This document shows positions 1 through 6,952 of a stretch of 13,475 bases of DNA, piece by piece. This DNA is from Pseudoalteromonas marina (GTDB lineage: Bacteria > Pseudomonadota > Gammaproteobacteria > Enterobacterales > Alteromonadaceae). The notes beneath the pieces are model-generated. The model ran no database searches. It was given only the letters and a program-made list of their open reading frames with translations, and was not told the origin of the DNA. The first letter of the stretch is position 1, and every line of letters begins with the position of its first letter. The position numbers and the translations under genes were made by a program. The stretch spans positions 1 to 13,475 of the forward strand of contig NZ_AHCB03000004.1 of assembly GCF_000238335.3 (NCBI RefSeq), written 5' to 3'.

Positions 1-60
1 GGGTCGCATTATAGGGAGATCCGAAAACAGATCAACCCTTTTTTGAAGAAAACTTGAAAA
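1..60 (-). promoter_or_regulatory. rRNA operon P1-like promoter, firing leftward
   Basis: Read on the minus strand, there is a -35 TTGATC (30-35), a 16-bp spacer and a perfect -10 TATAAT (8-13), followed by a GC-rich discriminator GCGACCC. The run CTCCCTATAATGCG is identical to the core of E. coli rrnB P1 as I recall it, and the 16-bp spacer is the same. Upstream (about 36-60) lie A and T tracts of the kind found in UP elements. A weak match to the Fis site consensus (G...C ends, A/T centre) lies at 73-87, centred near -79. The start point would fall at about base 1, so an rRNA (or possibly tRNA) operon should begin immediately left of the window. The promoter elements are seen directly; the identity of the downstream operon is inferred. 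Confidence 0.75.
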
Positions 61-160
61 AACATACTGTTCGATGAGTATTTGAACTAAACACACTAAA
101 AAAACAACATTGCTTTCATTTTATTAACATGTATCGTCAATTTTGCTTTGAAACGGTAGG

Positions 161-547
161 CTAAGATCCAACGATCTTCATATACAAACTCACTCCCCAC
201 AAGATCACAAGGATCATTAGTGAAAGCGTGACGGCTGCAGAGCCCATATCTTTTGCTCTGCCTGACAAGACATGAAGTTCTGTGCTTACACGATCAGTAA
301 GTGCTTCAATTGCTGAGTTTAATAATTCAACAATTAATACCACTAGCAGTGAGCACATAAGAATTGCCCAATGAAGTAATGAAGATGCCAGCAGAAATGA
401 AAAAGGAAAAAGGATTATGCAGATCAGTAACTCTTGCCTGAATGCAGCTTCTTCTTTAAACGCTGCTTTAAATCCTAGATAGGAGCAGTATGTGGCTTTA
501 AATACACGCTTGAACCCTAATCCATTTGGTTTGAATACATCTTTCAT
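161..547 (-). CDS. dgkA: Diacylglycerol kinase (DgkA), integral membrane
   Basis: Phosphorylates diacylglycerol to phosphatidic acid in the inner membrane, recycling the lipid left by glycerophosphate-donating reactions such as osmoregulated glucan modification. It is 128 residues long; E. coli DgkA is about 122. The family core is clear: EEAAFRQE (32-39), VELLNSAIEALTDR (73-86) and SGRAKDMGSAAV (95-106). Glu33, Glu74, Asn77, Glu81 and Lys99 match the active-site residues Glu28, Glu69, Asn72, Glu76 and Lys94 of E. coli. Three hydrophobic segments lie at about 40-58, 60-80 and 103-123. The N-terminus is about five residues longer than in E. coli. The ribosome site is weak (AAAGAG on the coding strand). 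It follows pyrE in the same direction but beyond an intrinsic terminator, and I found no convincing promoter of its own, so it may depend on readthrough. No terminator is evident after it, before the leftward rrn-like promoter. Confidence 0.95.
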   Translation of the reverse strand: MKDVFKPNGLGFKRVFKATYCSYLGFKAAFKEEAAFRQELLICIILFPFSFLLASSLLHWAILMCSLLVVLIVELLNSAIEALTDRVSTELHVLSGRAKDMGSAAVTLSLMILVILWGVSLYMKIVGS

Positions 548-568
548 TAAATAAGCTCTTTAAAAGGT

Positions 569-597
569 CAAAAGAAAGCCCCGCAATGCGAGGCTTT
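569..597 (-). terminator. Intrinsic terminator after pyrE
   Basis: On the minus strand a 10-bp stem (AAAGCCTCGC / GCGGGGCTTT, arms 588-597 and 575-584) closes a 3-nt loop and is followed by CTTTT. The single imperfect pair is a G-U wobble only on the minus-strand RNA and a C-A mismatch on the plus strand, so the hairpin suits leftward transcription. It lies 5 bases past the pyrE stop and before dgkA. Confidence 0.8.
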
Positions 598-602
598 ATA
601 TT

Positions 603-1247
603 TTAGGCTACGCCGTATTTATCACGATACGCTTTTACTGATACTAAATGTTCACCCATTGTCCCTTGGTTTTCAAGGTAACTAATCAAATCAGCAAGTT
701 TAACAATAGAGATTACCTGTGTATTAAAGTCGCGCTCAACCTCTTGAATAGCAGAGAGCTCAGCTTTACCTTTTTCCTGACGATCTAGTGCTATTAATAC
801 ACCACTTAAGTCTGCGCCATTATCTGCGATGATTTCCATTGATTCGCGAATTGCGGTACCCGCAGTGATCACATCATCCACCAGCATGATTTTACCATTT
901 AATGGTGAGCCTACTAATGTACCGCCTTCACCATGCGCTTTTTTCTCTTTGCGGTTAAAGCAATAAGGTACATCTTTGTTGTAATGATCTGCTAATGCTA
1001 CAGCTGTGGTGGTAGCGATTGGAATACCTTTATAAGCTGGTCCAAATAAAACATCATATTCTATAGCCGCATCTTCTAGAGCTGCAGCATAAAAACGGCC
1101 TAACCGTGCTAAATCACGTCCAGTGTTAAATAAGCCTGCATTAAAGAAGTATGGACTAGTACGGCCTGATTTAAGGGTAAACTCACCAAACTTCAGTACC
1201 TGCTTTTCTAGCGCAAATTCAATAAATTCTTTTTGGTAATTTTTCAT
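603..1247 (-). CDS. pyrE: Orotate phosphoribosyltransferase
   Basis: Joins orotate to PRPP to give orotidine 5'-monophosphate, the fifth step of de novo pyrimidine synthesis, in the cytoplasm; the enzyme works as a dimer. The protein is 214 residues, the usual length for the enterobacterial-type enzyme. Visible landmarks are the N-terminal [11 protein letters not shown] (26-36), Lys73 in FGPAYKG, the mobile catalytic loop [12 protein letters not shown] (98-109, with Arg99, Lys100, Lys103 and His105), and the PRPP-binding motif [13 protein letters not shown] (120-132). The start is 19 nt after the rph stop, with a modest GGTAG ribosome site. Gene order rph-pyrE is as in E. coli, but the gap is too short to hold the E. 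coli-type UTP-sensing attenuator hairpin. It is followed by an intrinsic terminator. Confidence 0.97.
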   Translation of the reverse strand: MKNYQKEFIEFALEKQVLKFGEFTLKSGRTSPYFFNAGLFNTGRDLARLGRFYAAALEDAAIEYDVLFGPAYKGIPIATTTAVALADHYNKDVPYCFNRKEKKAHGEGGTLVGSPLNGKIMLVDDVITAGTAIRESMEIIADNGADLSGVLIALDRQEKGKAELSAIQEVERDFNTQVISIVKLADLISYLENQGTMGEHLVSVKAYRDKYGVA

Positions 1248-1266
1248 TTTTTTGCTACCTACTTAT

Positions 1267-1980
1267 TTATGCTAATGCTTGCTTTTGAACGTCAATGATC
1301 TCTCTAATAGAGTGTTTTGCTAATGTAAGTAACTCATCAAGCTCATCAAACGAAAACGGTTCGCCCTCTGCCGTGCCTTGAACTTCAATAATTTTACCTG
1401 TTTCAGTTAAAATTACATTCATATCAGTTTCTGCCGCTGAGTCTTCAATATATTCTAAATCACTTATAGCTTGGCCCTTATATATGCCAACTGAAATCGC
1501 AGCAATCATATGCTTAAGCGGGTTTGAATTAATCATCCCCTTGGCACGCATGTGGGTTAGTGCATCGACAAGTGCAACACAAGCACCGCTTATTGATGCT
1601 GTGCGTGTTCCACCATCGGCCTGAATGACATCACAATCAATAGTAATTGTGTTTTCGCCAAGTGCTTTTAAATCAACTGCAGCGCGAAGTGCACGTGCGA
1701 TCAAACGTTGAATTTCCATTGTTCGGCCACCTTGCTTACCGCGAGACGCTTCACGAGCATTGCGCGTGTGTGTTGACCTTGGAAGCATGCCGTACTCAGC
1801 ATTTATCCATCCCTTACCTTGGCCTTTCATGAAACGCGGAACGCCCGATTCAACCGTAGCTGTACAAAGTACTTTGGTATTACCAAATTCAACAAGTACA
1901 GACCCTTCTGCATGTAAAGTATAATTACGTGTAAATGATACGGGTCTAATTTGATTTGGTGTTCTTTGGCTTGGACGCAT
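1267..1980 (-). CDS. rph: Ribonuclease PH
   Basis: Phosphorolytic 3'-to-5' exoribonuclease that trims the last nucleotides from tRNA precursors and other RNAs, releasing nucleoside diphosphates; it forms a hexamer ring. The protein has 237 residues and aligns end to end with full-length E. coli RNase PH. Phosphate-contacting Arg86 (GGRTMEIQR) and Arg126 (DGGTRTAS), plus the acidic pair Asp180/Asp186 in [10 protein letters not shown], are present. The reading frame extends 20 codons upstream to 2040. I chose the ATG at 1978-1980 because [13 protein letters not shown] matches the family N-terminus, because AAGGGGA lies at good spacing before it, and because a perfect TATAAT lies inside the would-be extension. 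Unlike E. coli K-12, which carries an rph frameshift, this copy is intact. It is the first gene of the rph-pyrE unit. Confidence 0.96.
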   Translation of the reverse strand: MRPSQRTPNQIRPVSFTRNYTLHAEGSVLVEFGNTKVLCTATVESGVPRFMKGQGKGWINAEYGMLPRSTHTRNAREASRGKQGGRTMEIQRLIARALRAAVDLKALGENTITIDCDVIQADGGTRTASISGACVALVDALTHMRAKGMINSNPLKHMIAAISVGIYKGQAISDLEYIEDSAAETDMNVILTETGKIIEVQGTAEGEPFSFDELDELLTLAKHSIREIIDVQKQALA

Positions 1981-2010
1981 TGACGATCCCCTTAATTCAT
2001 AATTTGCCAC

Positions 2011-2039
2011 ATTATAAGTGTATGTGAGTACAGATACCA
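2011..2039 (-). promoter_or_regulatory. Candidate rph-pyrE promoter
   Basis: On the minus strand a perfect -10 TATAAT (2011-2016) is preceded at 17 bp by a weak -35 TGGTAT (2034-2039). Transcription would start near 2004, giving a leader of about 24 nt with the ribosome site AAGGGGA just before the rph ATG. The weak -35 suggests modest or activator-assisted use. Confidence 0.5.
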
Positions 2040-2114
2040 TGCTGATTTAACAAATACCTGGTTGCAAAACATTCAGCTACTTAAATTTTCCCTAGAGGTT
2101 GGAGAGTGTTTCGG

Positions 2115-2120
2115 TATAAT
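2115..2120 (+). promoter_or_regulatory. Candidate -10 element for yicC
   Basis: A perfect TATAAT on the plus strand lies about 40 bases before the yicC ATG, in the 179-bp divergent gap between rph and yicC. I could not find a -35 at 16-18 bp; the nearest similar hexamer, TTGGAG (2099-2104), is only 10 bp away. A second A/T-rich hexamer TATTAT lies at 2135-2140. The promoter region is likely, the exact element uncertain. Confidence 0.35.
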
Positions 2121-2159
2121 AATAATTAATTATGTATTATAAAACTTAGGAAACCATCC

Positions 2160-3020
2160 ATGATCCACAGTATGACAGCTTATGCGCGTCGCGAGATAAA
2201 AGGCGATTGGGGCACTGGCACTTGGGAAGTTCGATCAGTTAACCAACGTTACCTTGAAACCTTTATTCGCGCACCAGAGCAATTTCGTGGGATGGAGCCT
2301 GTTATTCGTGAACGCTTACGTAAACATCTACAGCGCGGTAAAGTAGAAGTATTTTTAAAGTTTGTTGCAAACCCAGCTCATGTTGGTGAGTTATCAATTA
2401 ATCAAGCATTGGCTGAACAACTTATAAATAGTGCTAAATGGGTTCAACAGCAAAGTAATGGTGAGATAAACCCTGTTGATATTTTACGCTGGCCTGGTGT
2501 AATGGAAGCCGAAGAACTGGATATGGACAGCGTAAACACAGCGCTAATTGCAGGGCTTGATGAAGTAATAGAAGACTTTAAATCAGCACGGGGTGATGAA
2601 GGCGCAAATTTAGAAGAGATGATAGCAACTCGCCTTGATGCAATTATAGAGCAAGTAAACACTGTAGAAACTCACATGCCAGAAATTACTAAATGGCAAC
2701 GTGAGAAACTTGAACAAAAATTGGAAGATTTAACGACAAATATTGACGAGTCTCGTCTTGAGCAAGAACTAATTTATCTGGCACAAAAACAAGATGTAGC
2801 CGAAGAACTTGACCGCTTAAAGTCTCATGTTAAAGAAACTAAAAAAATTCTTAAAAAAGGCGGCGCATGTGGCCGTCGCCTAGATTTTATGATGCAAGAG
2901 TTTAACCGAGAAGCAAATACCCTCGCTTCTAAGTCTATTAATAGCGATATTACTAATGCGGCGGTCGAGCTTAAAGTTTTAATTGAACAAATGCGTGAGC
3001 AGATCCAGAATATTGAATAG
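2160..3020 (+). CDS. yicC: YicC/YloC-family endoribonuclease
   Basis: Member of the widely conserved YicC/YloC family. E. coli YicC has been described as an endoribonuclease that promotes degradation of the small RNA RyhB. It has 286 residues, the usual length. The N-terminus MIHSMTAYARREIKGDWG and the segment RSVNQRYLET (about 26-35) are nearly identical to E. coli. The C-terminal DUF1732 part is recognisable in EELDRLKSHVKE, then GRRLDFMMQEFNREANTLASK, where charged and Asn residues are invariant. A long helical stretch fills about 155-215. The start has AGGA eight bases upstream. It is divergent from rph as in enterobacteria, and is followed by gmk in the same direction with a hairpin between. 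The family assignment is firm; the substrate in this organism is unknown. Confidence 0.93.
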   Translation: MIHSMTAYARREIKGDWGTGTWEVRSVNQRYLETFIRAPEQFRGMEPVIRERLRKHLQRGKVEVFLKFVANPAHVGELSINQALAEQLINSAKWVQQQSNGEINPVDILRWPGVMEAEELDMDSVNTALIAGLDEVIEDFKSARGDEGANLEEMIATRLDAIIEQVNTVETHMPEITKWQREKLEQKLEDLTTNIDESRLEQELIYLAQKQDVAEELDRLKSHVKETKKILKKGGACGRRLDFMMQEFNREANTLASKSINSDITNAAVELKVLIEQMREQIQNIE

Positions 3021-3043
3021 CGTAAAGTACGCCTGTGACTCAC

Positions 3044-3073
3044 TTGAGCACAAATAGCTAAATAAAGTACAAT
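3044..3073 (+). promoter_or_regulatory. Candidate gmk promoter
   Basis: TTGAGC (3044-3049) and TACAAT (3068-3073) are separated by 18 bp, a fair sigma-70 match just after the yicC stop. The start would be near 3080, immediately before the terminator-like hairpin at 3085-3112, so the hairpin would be the first structure in the gmk mRNA. The 6-mer CTTGAG (3043-3048) is also complementary to the hairpin's CTCAAG (3104-3109). That pairing could matter only in transcripts coming from yicC. Confidence 0.45.
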
Positions 3074-3084
3074 GTAATAATTAA

Positions 3085-3123
3085 AGGCTTGGGTTATTTA
3101 TAACTCAAGCCTGTTTATTTTTT
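3085..3123 (+). terminator. Terminator-like hairpin in the yicC-gmk gap (possible gmk attenuator)
   Basis: A 12-bp stem (AGGCTTGGGTTA / TAACTCAAGCCT, one G-U pair in RNA) with a TTTA loop covers 3085-3112 and is followed by GTTTATTTTTT. It has the form of an intrinsic terminator for plus-strand transcription. It ends only 13 bases before the gmk ATG, too close for any promoter to lie between. All gmk transcription must therefore pass it, so it either limits yicC readthrough or attenuates gmk. Confidence 0.7.
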
Positions 3124-3136
3124 GATAGAGAAAAAC

Positions 3137-3757
3137 ATGGCTCAAACTCGCGGAAACTTATTTATATTATCGGCTCCTTCTGGTGCGGGTAAGTCTAGCT
3201 TAATTAATGCCTTACTTAAGAAACATGCAGATATGAAAGTATCGGTATCGCACACCACTCGCTCACCTCGCCCAGGTGAAGAAAATGGCGTTCACTATCA
3301 CTTTGTAACTACTGATGAGTTTAAGGCATTAATTACCAAAGATGATTTTTTTGAGTGGGCACAAGTTTTTGATAACTATTACGGTACATCAAAACAAGCT
3401 ATTGAATCGCAACTTGACGCAGGCATAGATGTATTTTTAGACATAGACTGGCAAGGTGCGCAGCAAGTTCGTAAAATTATGCCAAGCGTACAGACTATTT
3501 TTATTCTACCGCCTTCTAAAGCAGAACTTGAACAACGCTTAAATAACCGCGGCCAAGACTCTGCAGATGTTATTGCATCTCGTATGGCCAAAGCACAATC
3601 TGAAACATCTCATTTCAACGAGTACGATTTTGTTATTGTAAACGATGATTTTGATACTGCCCTTGGTGATATCGAAACGATTGTTATGTCGCAGCGTTTA
3701 ACATTAAGCGCTCAAGAAATTCGAAATAAAAAATTACTAAATGACCTTTTAAAGTAA
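3137..3757 (+). CDS. gmk: Guanylate kinase
   Basis: ATP-dependent phosphorylation of GMP to GDP in the cytoplasm, needed for GTP, dGTP and (p)ppGpp supply. It has 206 residues, the E. coli length. The P-loop is [10 protein letters not shown] (12-21, Lys19). The GMP-binding segment is [16 protein letters not shown] (39-54), with Arg42, Arg45 and Tyr54; Glu73 and Tyr82 also fit GMP contacts. [11 protein letters not shown] (102-112) is the conserved core strand. An in-frame TTG at 3122 would add five residues, but it lies in the T-tract of the upstream hairpin. The ATG at 3137 gives [18 protein letters not shown], matching family members, with a weak AGAGA ribosome site. It heads the gmk-rpoZ-spoT cluster. 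ppGpp inhibits guanylate kinase in some bacteria (Firmicutes and others) but reportedly not in E. coli, so feedback here is open. Confidence 0.97.
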   Translation: MAQTRGNLFILSAPSGAGKSSLINALLKKHADMKVSVSHTTRSPRPGEENGVHYHFVTTDEFKALITKDDFFEWAQVFDNYYGTSKQAIESQLDAGIDVFLDIDWQGAQQVRKIMPSVQTIFILPPSKAELEQRLNNRGQDSADVIASRMAKAQSETSHFNEYDFVIVNDDFDTALGDIETIVMSQRLTLSAQEIRNKKLLNDLLK

Positions 3758-3816
3758 ATTAAGGACATTTAATTAGGTCATACTCAGTAAAACTGATAAA
3801 AATTGACCACTACCTA

Positions 3817-3845
3817 TTGGCGAAAGTCCCTGCGTACAGTAAACT
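3817..3845 (+). promoter_or_regulatory. Weak candidate rpoZ promoter
   Basis: TTGGCG (3817-3822) and TAAACT (3840-3845) are 17 bp apart in the 124-bp gmk-rpoZ gap, with four of six matches in each hexamer. A short inverted repeat GCGTA/TACGC (3832-3836, 3845-3849) overlaps the -10. No terminator is seen between gmk and rpoZ, so readthrough from gmk is equally likely. Confidence 0.25.
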
Positions 3846-3881
3846 ACGCCTTTGCTTTTAAATTATTTTTGGAGTGCTGAG

Positions 3882-4157
3882 ATGGCTCGCGTAACAGTTG
3901 AAGATGCAGTAGATGCAGTTGGTAATCGTTTTGACTTAATTTTAGTTGCGGCTCGTCGTGCCCGCCAAATTGCTGTTGGTGGTAAAACTCCACTAGTAGA
4001 CCCTGAAAACGATAAACCAACCGTTGTTGCTTTACGTGAAATTGAATTAAACCTTGTTGATAGCTCATCAATGGATTTAATCGACCGTGAAGAACAACAA
4101 CATCAAGAAGCAGCAGAACTTGCTGCTGTTGCTGCTATTGTTGGTGGCAACCAATAA
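3882..4157 (+). CDS. rpoZ: RNA polymerase omega subunit
   Basis: Omega wraps the C-terminal tail of beta-prime, helps assemble RNA polymerase, and with beta-prime forms ppGpp-binding site 1. The protein has 91 residues, exactly the E. coli length. [10 protein letters not shown] at the N-terminus and [21 protein letters not shown] (13-33) are the invariant core; the tail is a Glu/Gln/Ala-rich helix ([17 protein letters not shown]). The frame is open 30 bases upstream, but the ATG at 3882 matches the family start (the first residues carry the ppGpp site in E. coli) and has GGAG seven bases before it. It sits between gmk and spoT, so a ppGpp-synthesising enzyme and part of its polymerase receptor are encoded side by side. 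A hairpin follows it. Confidence 0.97.
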   Translation: MARVTVEDAVDAVGNRFDLILVAARRARQIAVGGKTPLVDPENDKPTVVALREIELNLVDSSSMDLIDREEQQHQEAAELAAVAAIVGGNQ

Positions 4158-4178
4158 TCGACCTCCCGGTCTGATTTA

Positions 4179-4226
4179 GCCAACGGCGCAGTATTTCTAC
4201 TATAGCCGTTGGCAATCCTTTCTTTT
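4179..4226 (+). terminator. Hairpin between rpoZ and spoT
   Basis: A perfect 9-bp GC-rich stem (GCCAACGGC 4179-4187 / GCCGTTGGC 4205-4213) encloses a 17-nt loop that can form an inner AGTA/TACT stem. It is followed by AATCCTTTCTTTT, pyrimidine-rich but not a clean T-run. It probably gives partial termination or 3'-end protection, which would lower spoT relative to rpoZ. I see no clear spoT promoter between it and the spoT start. Confidence 0.5.
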
Positions 4227-4285
4227 CATCGTATATTCTTAACTTACCGTTACCTAATTTGCTTCACTAGAACATTGGAGTGTGA

Positions 4286-6391
4286 ATGTATCTTTTTGAA
4301 GGTCTAAAAAAGAAAATTTCTGAATACTTACCTGCTGCTGAAGTAGAGCTGGTACAAAAATCTTACGTGGTAGCACGAGAGGCCCATGAAGGCCAAACTC
4401 GCTCAAGCGGCGAGCCTTACATTACTCACCCCGTTGAAGTAACTCAAATCCTCGCAGGTATGCACCTTGATCATGAAACGCTCATGGCCGCATTAATGCA
4501 CGATGTAATTGAAGATACCGACTTTAGCCAACAAGACTTAGCTGAGATTTTTGGCGAAACTGTCGCAGAACTTGTTGAAGGTGTAAGTAAGCTTGATAAG
4601 CTGAGCTTTAAAGATAAAAAAGAGTTTCAGGCTGAAAACTACCGAAAAATGATCATGGCAATGACCCAAGACATTCGGGTTATTTTAATCAAACTTGCCG
4701 ATAGAACACACAATATGCGCACCCTTGGCGCACTTCGCCCTGATAAACGCCGCCGCATAGCGCGTGAAACACTTGAAATATACGCACCCATTGCAAACCG
4801 TTTGGGTATTCACGATATAAAAAATGAATTGGAAGACTTAGGTTTTCAAGCATTATACCCTATGCGCCATCGTGCACTTAAGTCGGAAGTGGCTAAAGCC
4901 CGTGGTAACCGCAAAGAAGTTATCTCCAATATTCAAACCGAAGTAGAAGCTCGCTTAGAAGAATCGGGCATTGCTGCTACTGTATCTGGACGCGAAAAAC
5001 ACCTTTATAGCATTTATAAAAAAATGTTAAATAAGGAGTTGCTGTTTAATGAGGTAATGGATATTTATGCGTTTAGAATTGCCGTCGATTCAATGGATAC
5101 CTGCTACCGTGTATTAGGCGTTGCGCATAATTTATATAAACCTATTGAAACTCGCTTTAAAGATTACATTGCGGTACCTAAAACAAATGGTTACCAGTCG
5201 TTGCATACTTCGCTTGTTGGCCCGCATGGTATTCCTGTAGAAATACAAATTCGTACTCATGATATGGATCATATGGCCGACAAAGGCGTTGCAGCACATT
5301 GGATGTATAAAAAAGCTGGCGATGGTTCAGGAAATACGTCTCAGCAACGTGCTCGTCAGTGGATGCAAAGCTTACTTGAACTTCAACAAAGTGCAGGGTC
5401 GTCATTTGAATTTATTGAAAACGTTAAAACAGAATTATTCCCTGAGGAAATTTACGTATTCACTCCTGATGGCCGAATAGTTGAACTACCAATGGGTGCT
5501 ACTGCGGTCGATTTTGCGTATGCAGTTCATACCGACGTAGGCAATACCTGTGTAGGCGCGCGTGTTAACCGCAAACCTTACCCGCTAAGTAAACCACTAG
5601 ACACAGGCCAAACAATTGAAGTGATCACCAGTTCAGGCGCTCACCCTAATGCAACTTGGCTTAACTTTATTGTGACGGGTAAAGCGCGCTTAGGTATTCG
5701 TAATTACCTTAAGAGTCAGCATCATGAAGAAGCTATGTTGCTTGGTAGACGCTTACTCGACTCTGCACTAGGCGAAAACAAGCTAGATAGTATTCCTGAT
5801 GAAAATATTGCACGCGTTCTTGAAGAGCATGAGCTTTCGACCTTACTTGAGCTGCTTGTAGAAATTGGCGCTGGTAATTTAATGAGCGTACTCATAGCCA
5901 AGCGTTTGTTGCAAAATGATTCTGACGACTTGACCGACATAACTAAACAAGCCAAAGCGACCATTATTGGAACAGAAGGCATGTTAGTCAATTACTCTAA
6001 ATGTTGCCGTCCTGTCCCAGGTGATGCAATTACTGCACACATAAGCCAAGGTAAAGGATTAACAGTTCATCGCCAAGAATGTAAAAATATTCGTGGCTGG
6101 GAAAGTGAACGATCTAAATACTTGGTCGTAAAATGGGATGATAACCCTGAAAAAGAATACATAGCAGCCCTTAGGGTAGAGATTATTAATCATCAAGGTG
6201 CGTTAGCTAAGTTAACCAACGTAGTTGCCACAACCCACGCTAATATTGTTGAAATAGCGACTGACGAAAAAGAAAGTAATTTATATGTGATAGACCTTGG
6301 AGTCACGGTTAAAAACCGTGTCCACGTTGCCAACATTATGCGAAAAATTCGCGTAATGCCTGATGTGCAAAAAGTCTACCGAAAAAAATAA
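4286..6391 (+). CDS. spoT: Bifunctional (p)ppGpp synthetase/hydrolase SpoT
   Basis: Degrades (p)ppGpp to GDP/GTP plus pyrophosphate and makes it weakly under starvation other than amino-acid starvation. It has 701 residues; E. coli SpoT has 702. In order: an HD hydrolase domain (about 1-200) with His72-Asp73 and Glu76-Asp77; a synthetase domain (about 220-370) with Asp259, RFKD (290-293) and GYQSLHT (302-308); a TGS domain (about 388-449); a helical region; a cysteine motif KCCRPVPGD with Cys573-Cys574; and a C-terminal ACT domain (about 627-701). Asp73 and Asp259 sit at the same numbers as the residues whose loss kills hydrolase or synthetase in E. coli, so both activities look intact. RFKD fits the RxKD form of bifunctional enzymes rather than the ExDD form of RelA. 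The ATG has GGAG five bases before it. ridA follows after 12 nt. Confidence 0.97.
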   Translation: MYLFEGLKKKISEYLPAAEVELVQKSYVVAREAHEGQTRSSGEPYITHPVEVTQILAGMHLDHETLMAALMHDVIEDTDFSQQDLAEIFGETVAELVEGVSKLDKLSFKDKKEFQAENYRKMIMAMTQDIRVILIKLADRTHNMRTLGALRPDKRRRIARETLEIYAPIANRLGIHDIKNELEDLGFQALYPMRHRALKSEVAKARGNRKEVISNIQTEVEARLEESGIAATVSGREKHLYSIYKKMLNKELLFNEVMDIYAFRIAVDSMDTCYRVLGVAHNLYKPIETRFKDYIAVPKTNGYQSLHTSLVGPHGIPVEIQIRTHDMDHMADKGVAAHWMYKKAGDGSGNTSQQRARQWMQSLLELQQSAGSSFEFIENVKTELFPEEIYVFTPDGRIVELPMGATAVDFAYAVHTDVGNTCVGARVNRKPYPLSKPLDTGQTIEVITSSGAHPNATWLNFIVTGKARLGIRNYLKSQHHEEAMLLGRRLLDSALGENKLDSIPDENIARVLEEHELSTLLELLVEIGAGNLMSVLIAKRLLQNDSDDLTDITKQAKATIIGTEGMLVNYSKCCRPVPGDAITAHISQGKGLTVHRQECKNIRGWESERSKYLVVKWDDNPEKEYIAALRVEIINHQGALAKLTNVVATTHANIVEIATDEKESNLYVIDLGVTVKNRVHVANIMRKIRVMPDVQKVYRKK

Positions 6392-6403
6392 CATAGGAAA
6401 AAC

Positions 6404-6796
6404 ATGAACAAAGCATTTATATCCACCGAAAAAGCACCTGCAGCAATAGGTACTTATAGCCAAGCAGTTAAAGTTGGCACTGCAGTATACTTGTCTGGTC
6501 AAATTCCATTAGTACCTGAGACTATGGAAGTTATATCAGAAGACTTTAGTGAACAAACACATCAAGTATTTAAAAATATCACAGCAGTGTGTGAAGAAGC
6601 CGGTGGTAAAATTCAAGACTTAGTTAAAGTAAATATTTATTTAACTGATTTATCTAACTTTGCTGTCGTTAACGAAGTAATGAGCCAGTACTTTAAGCAA
6701 CCATACCCTGCACGTGCAGCAGTTGGTGTACGTGCTTTACCAAAAGGTGTACAAGTTGAGATTGACGGAATAATGGAACTGCCTTCAACTAACTAA
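6404..6796 (+). CDS. ridA: RidA family enamine/imine deaminase
   Basis: Cytoplasmic trimeric enzyme that hydrolyses reactive 2-aminoacrylate and related enamine/imine intermediates released by PLP enzymes, protecting other PLP enzymes. It has 130 residues, full length. [12 protein letters not shown] (11-22), LSGQIP (30-35), [13 protein letters not shown] (101-113) and VEIDGI (118-123) are the family signatures. Arg104 and Glu119 correspond to the catalytic Arg105 and Glu120 of E. coli RidA, so it belongs to the active RidA subfamily. The ATG has AGGA and lies 12 nt after the spoT stop, so it is very probably cotranscribed with spoT. A spoT-ridA pair also occurs in Pseudomonas, though not in E. 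coli. A hairpin at 6805-6831 closes the unit. Confidence 0.94.
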   Translation: MNKAFISTEKAPAAIGTYSQAVKVGTAVYLSGQIPLVPETMEVISEDFSEQTHQVFKNITAVCEEAGGKIQDLVKVNIYLTDLSNFAVVNEVMSQYFKQPYPARAAVGVRALPKGVQVEIDGIMELPSTN

Positions 6797-6804
6797 TATT
6801 TTCC

Positions 6805-6847
6805 TGAGCTATAGACCCATTCTATAGCTCACACCTGTCCTATTTTT
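6805..6847 (+). terminator. Hairpin after ridA
   Basis: A perfect 11-bp stem (TGAGCTATAGA / TCTATAGCTCA) with a CCCAT loop spans 6805-6831 and starts 8 bases after the ridA stop. The T-run (TATTTTT, 6841-6847) begins 9 bases beyond the stem, so termination may be inefficient, or the hairpin may act as an mRNA 3' stabiliser. The remaining bases up to 6952 show no clear promoter. Confidence 0.55.
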
Positions 6848-6952
6848 ATACTATATTGTTATTCTTACTATCTTGACTCCGTCTTCAATTTCTATCACTC
6901 TGTAACTATGTCATTAATTTACTAAAACTTTAGTGGTTAAAAAGGATTAGCT

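Noticed and set aside
3023..3070. 8-bp direct repeat TAAAGTAC (3023-3030 and 3063-3070) flanking the gmk promoter candidate
   Set aside because: Too short and A/T-rich to exceed chance, and no second feature supports an operator or a target-site duplication.
3122..3136. TTG start for Gmk five codons upstream
   Set aside because: It falls in the T-tract of the leader hairpin, leaves no room for a ribosome site, and family members begin at the later Met.
3852..3881. Ten-codon N-terminal extension of RpoZ
   Set aside because: The omega N-terminus MARVTV is invariant and has its own ribosome site; the extension covers the leader and its GGAG.
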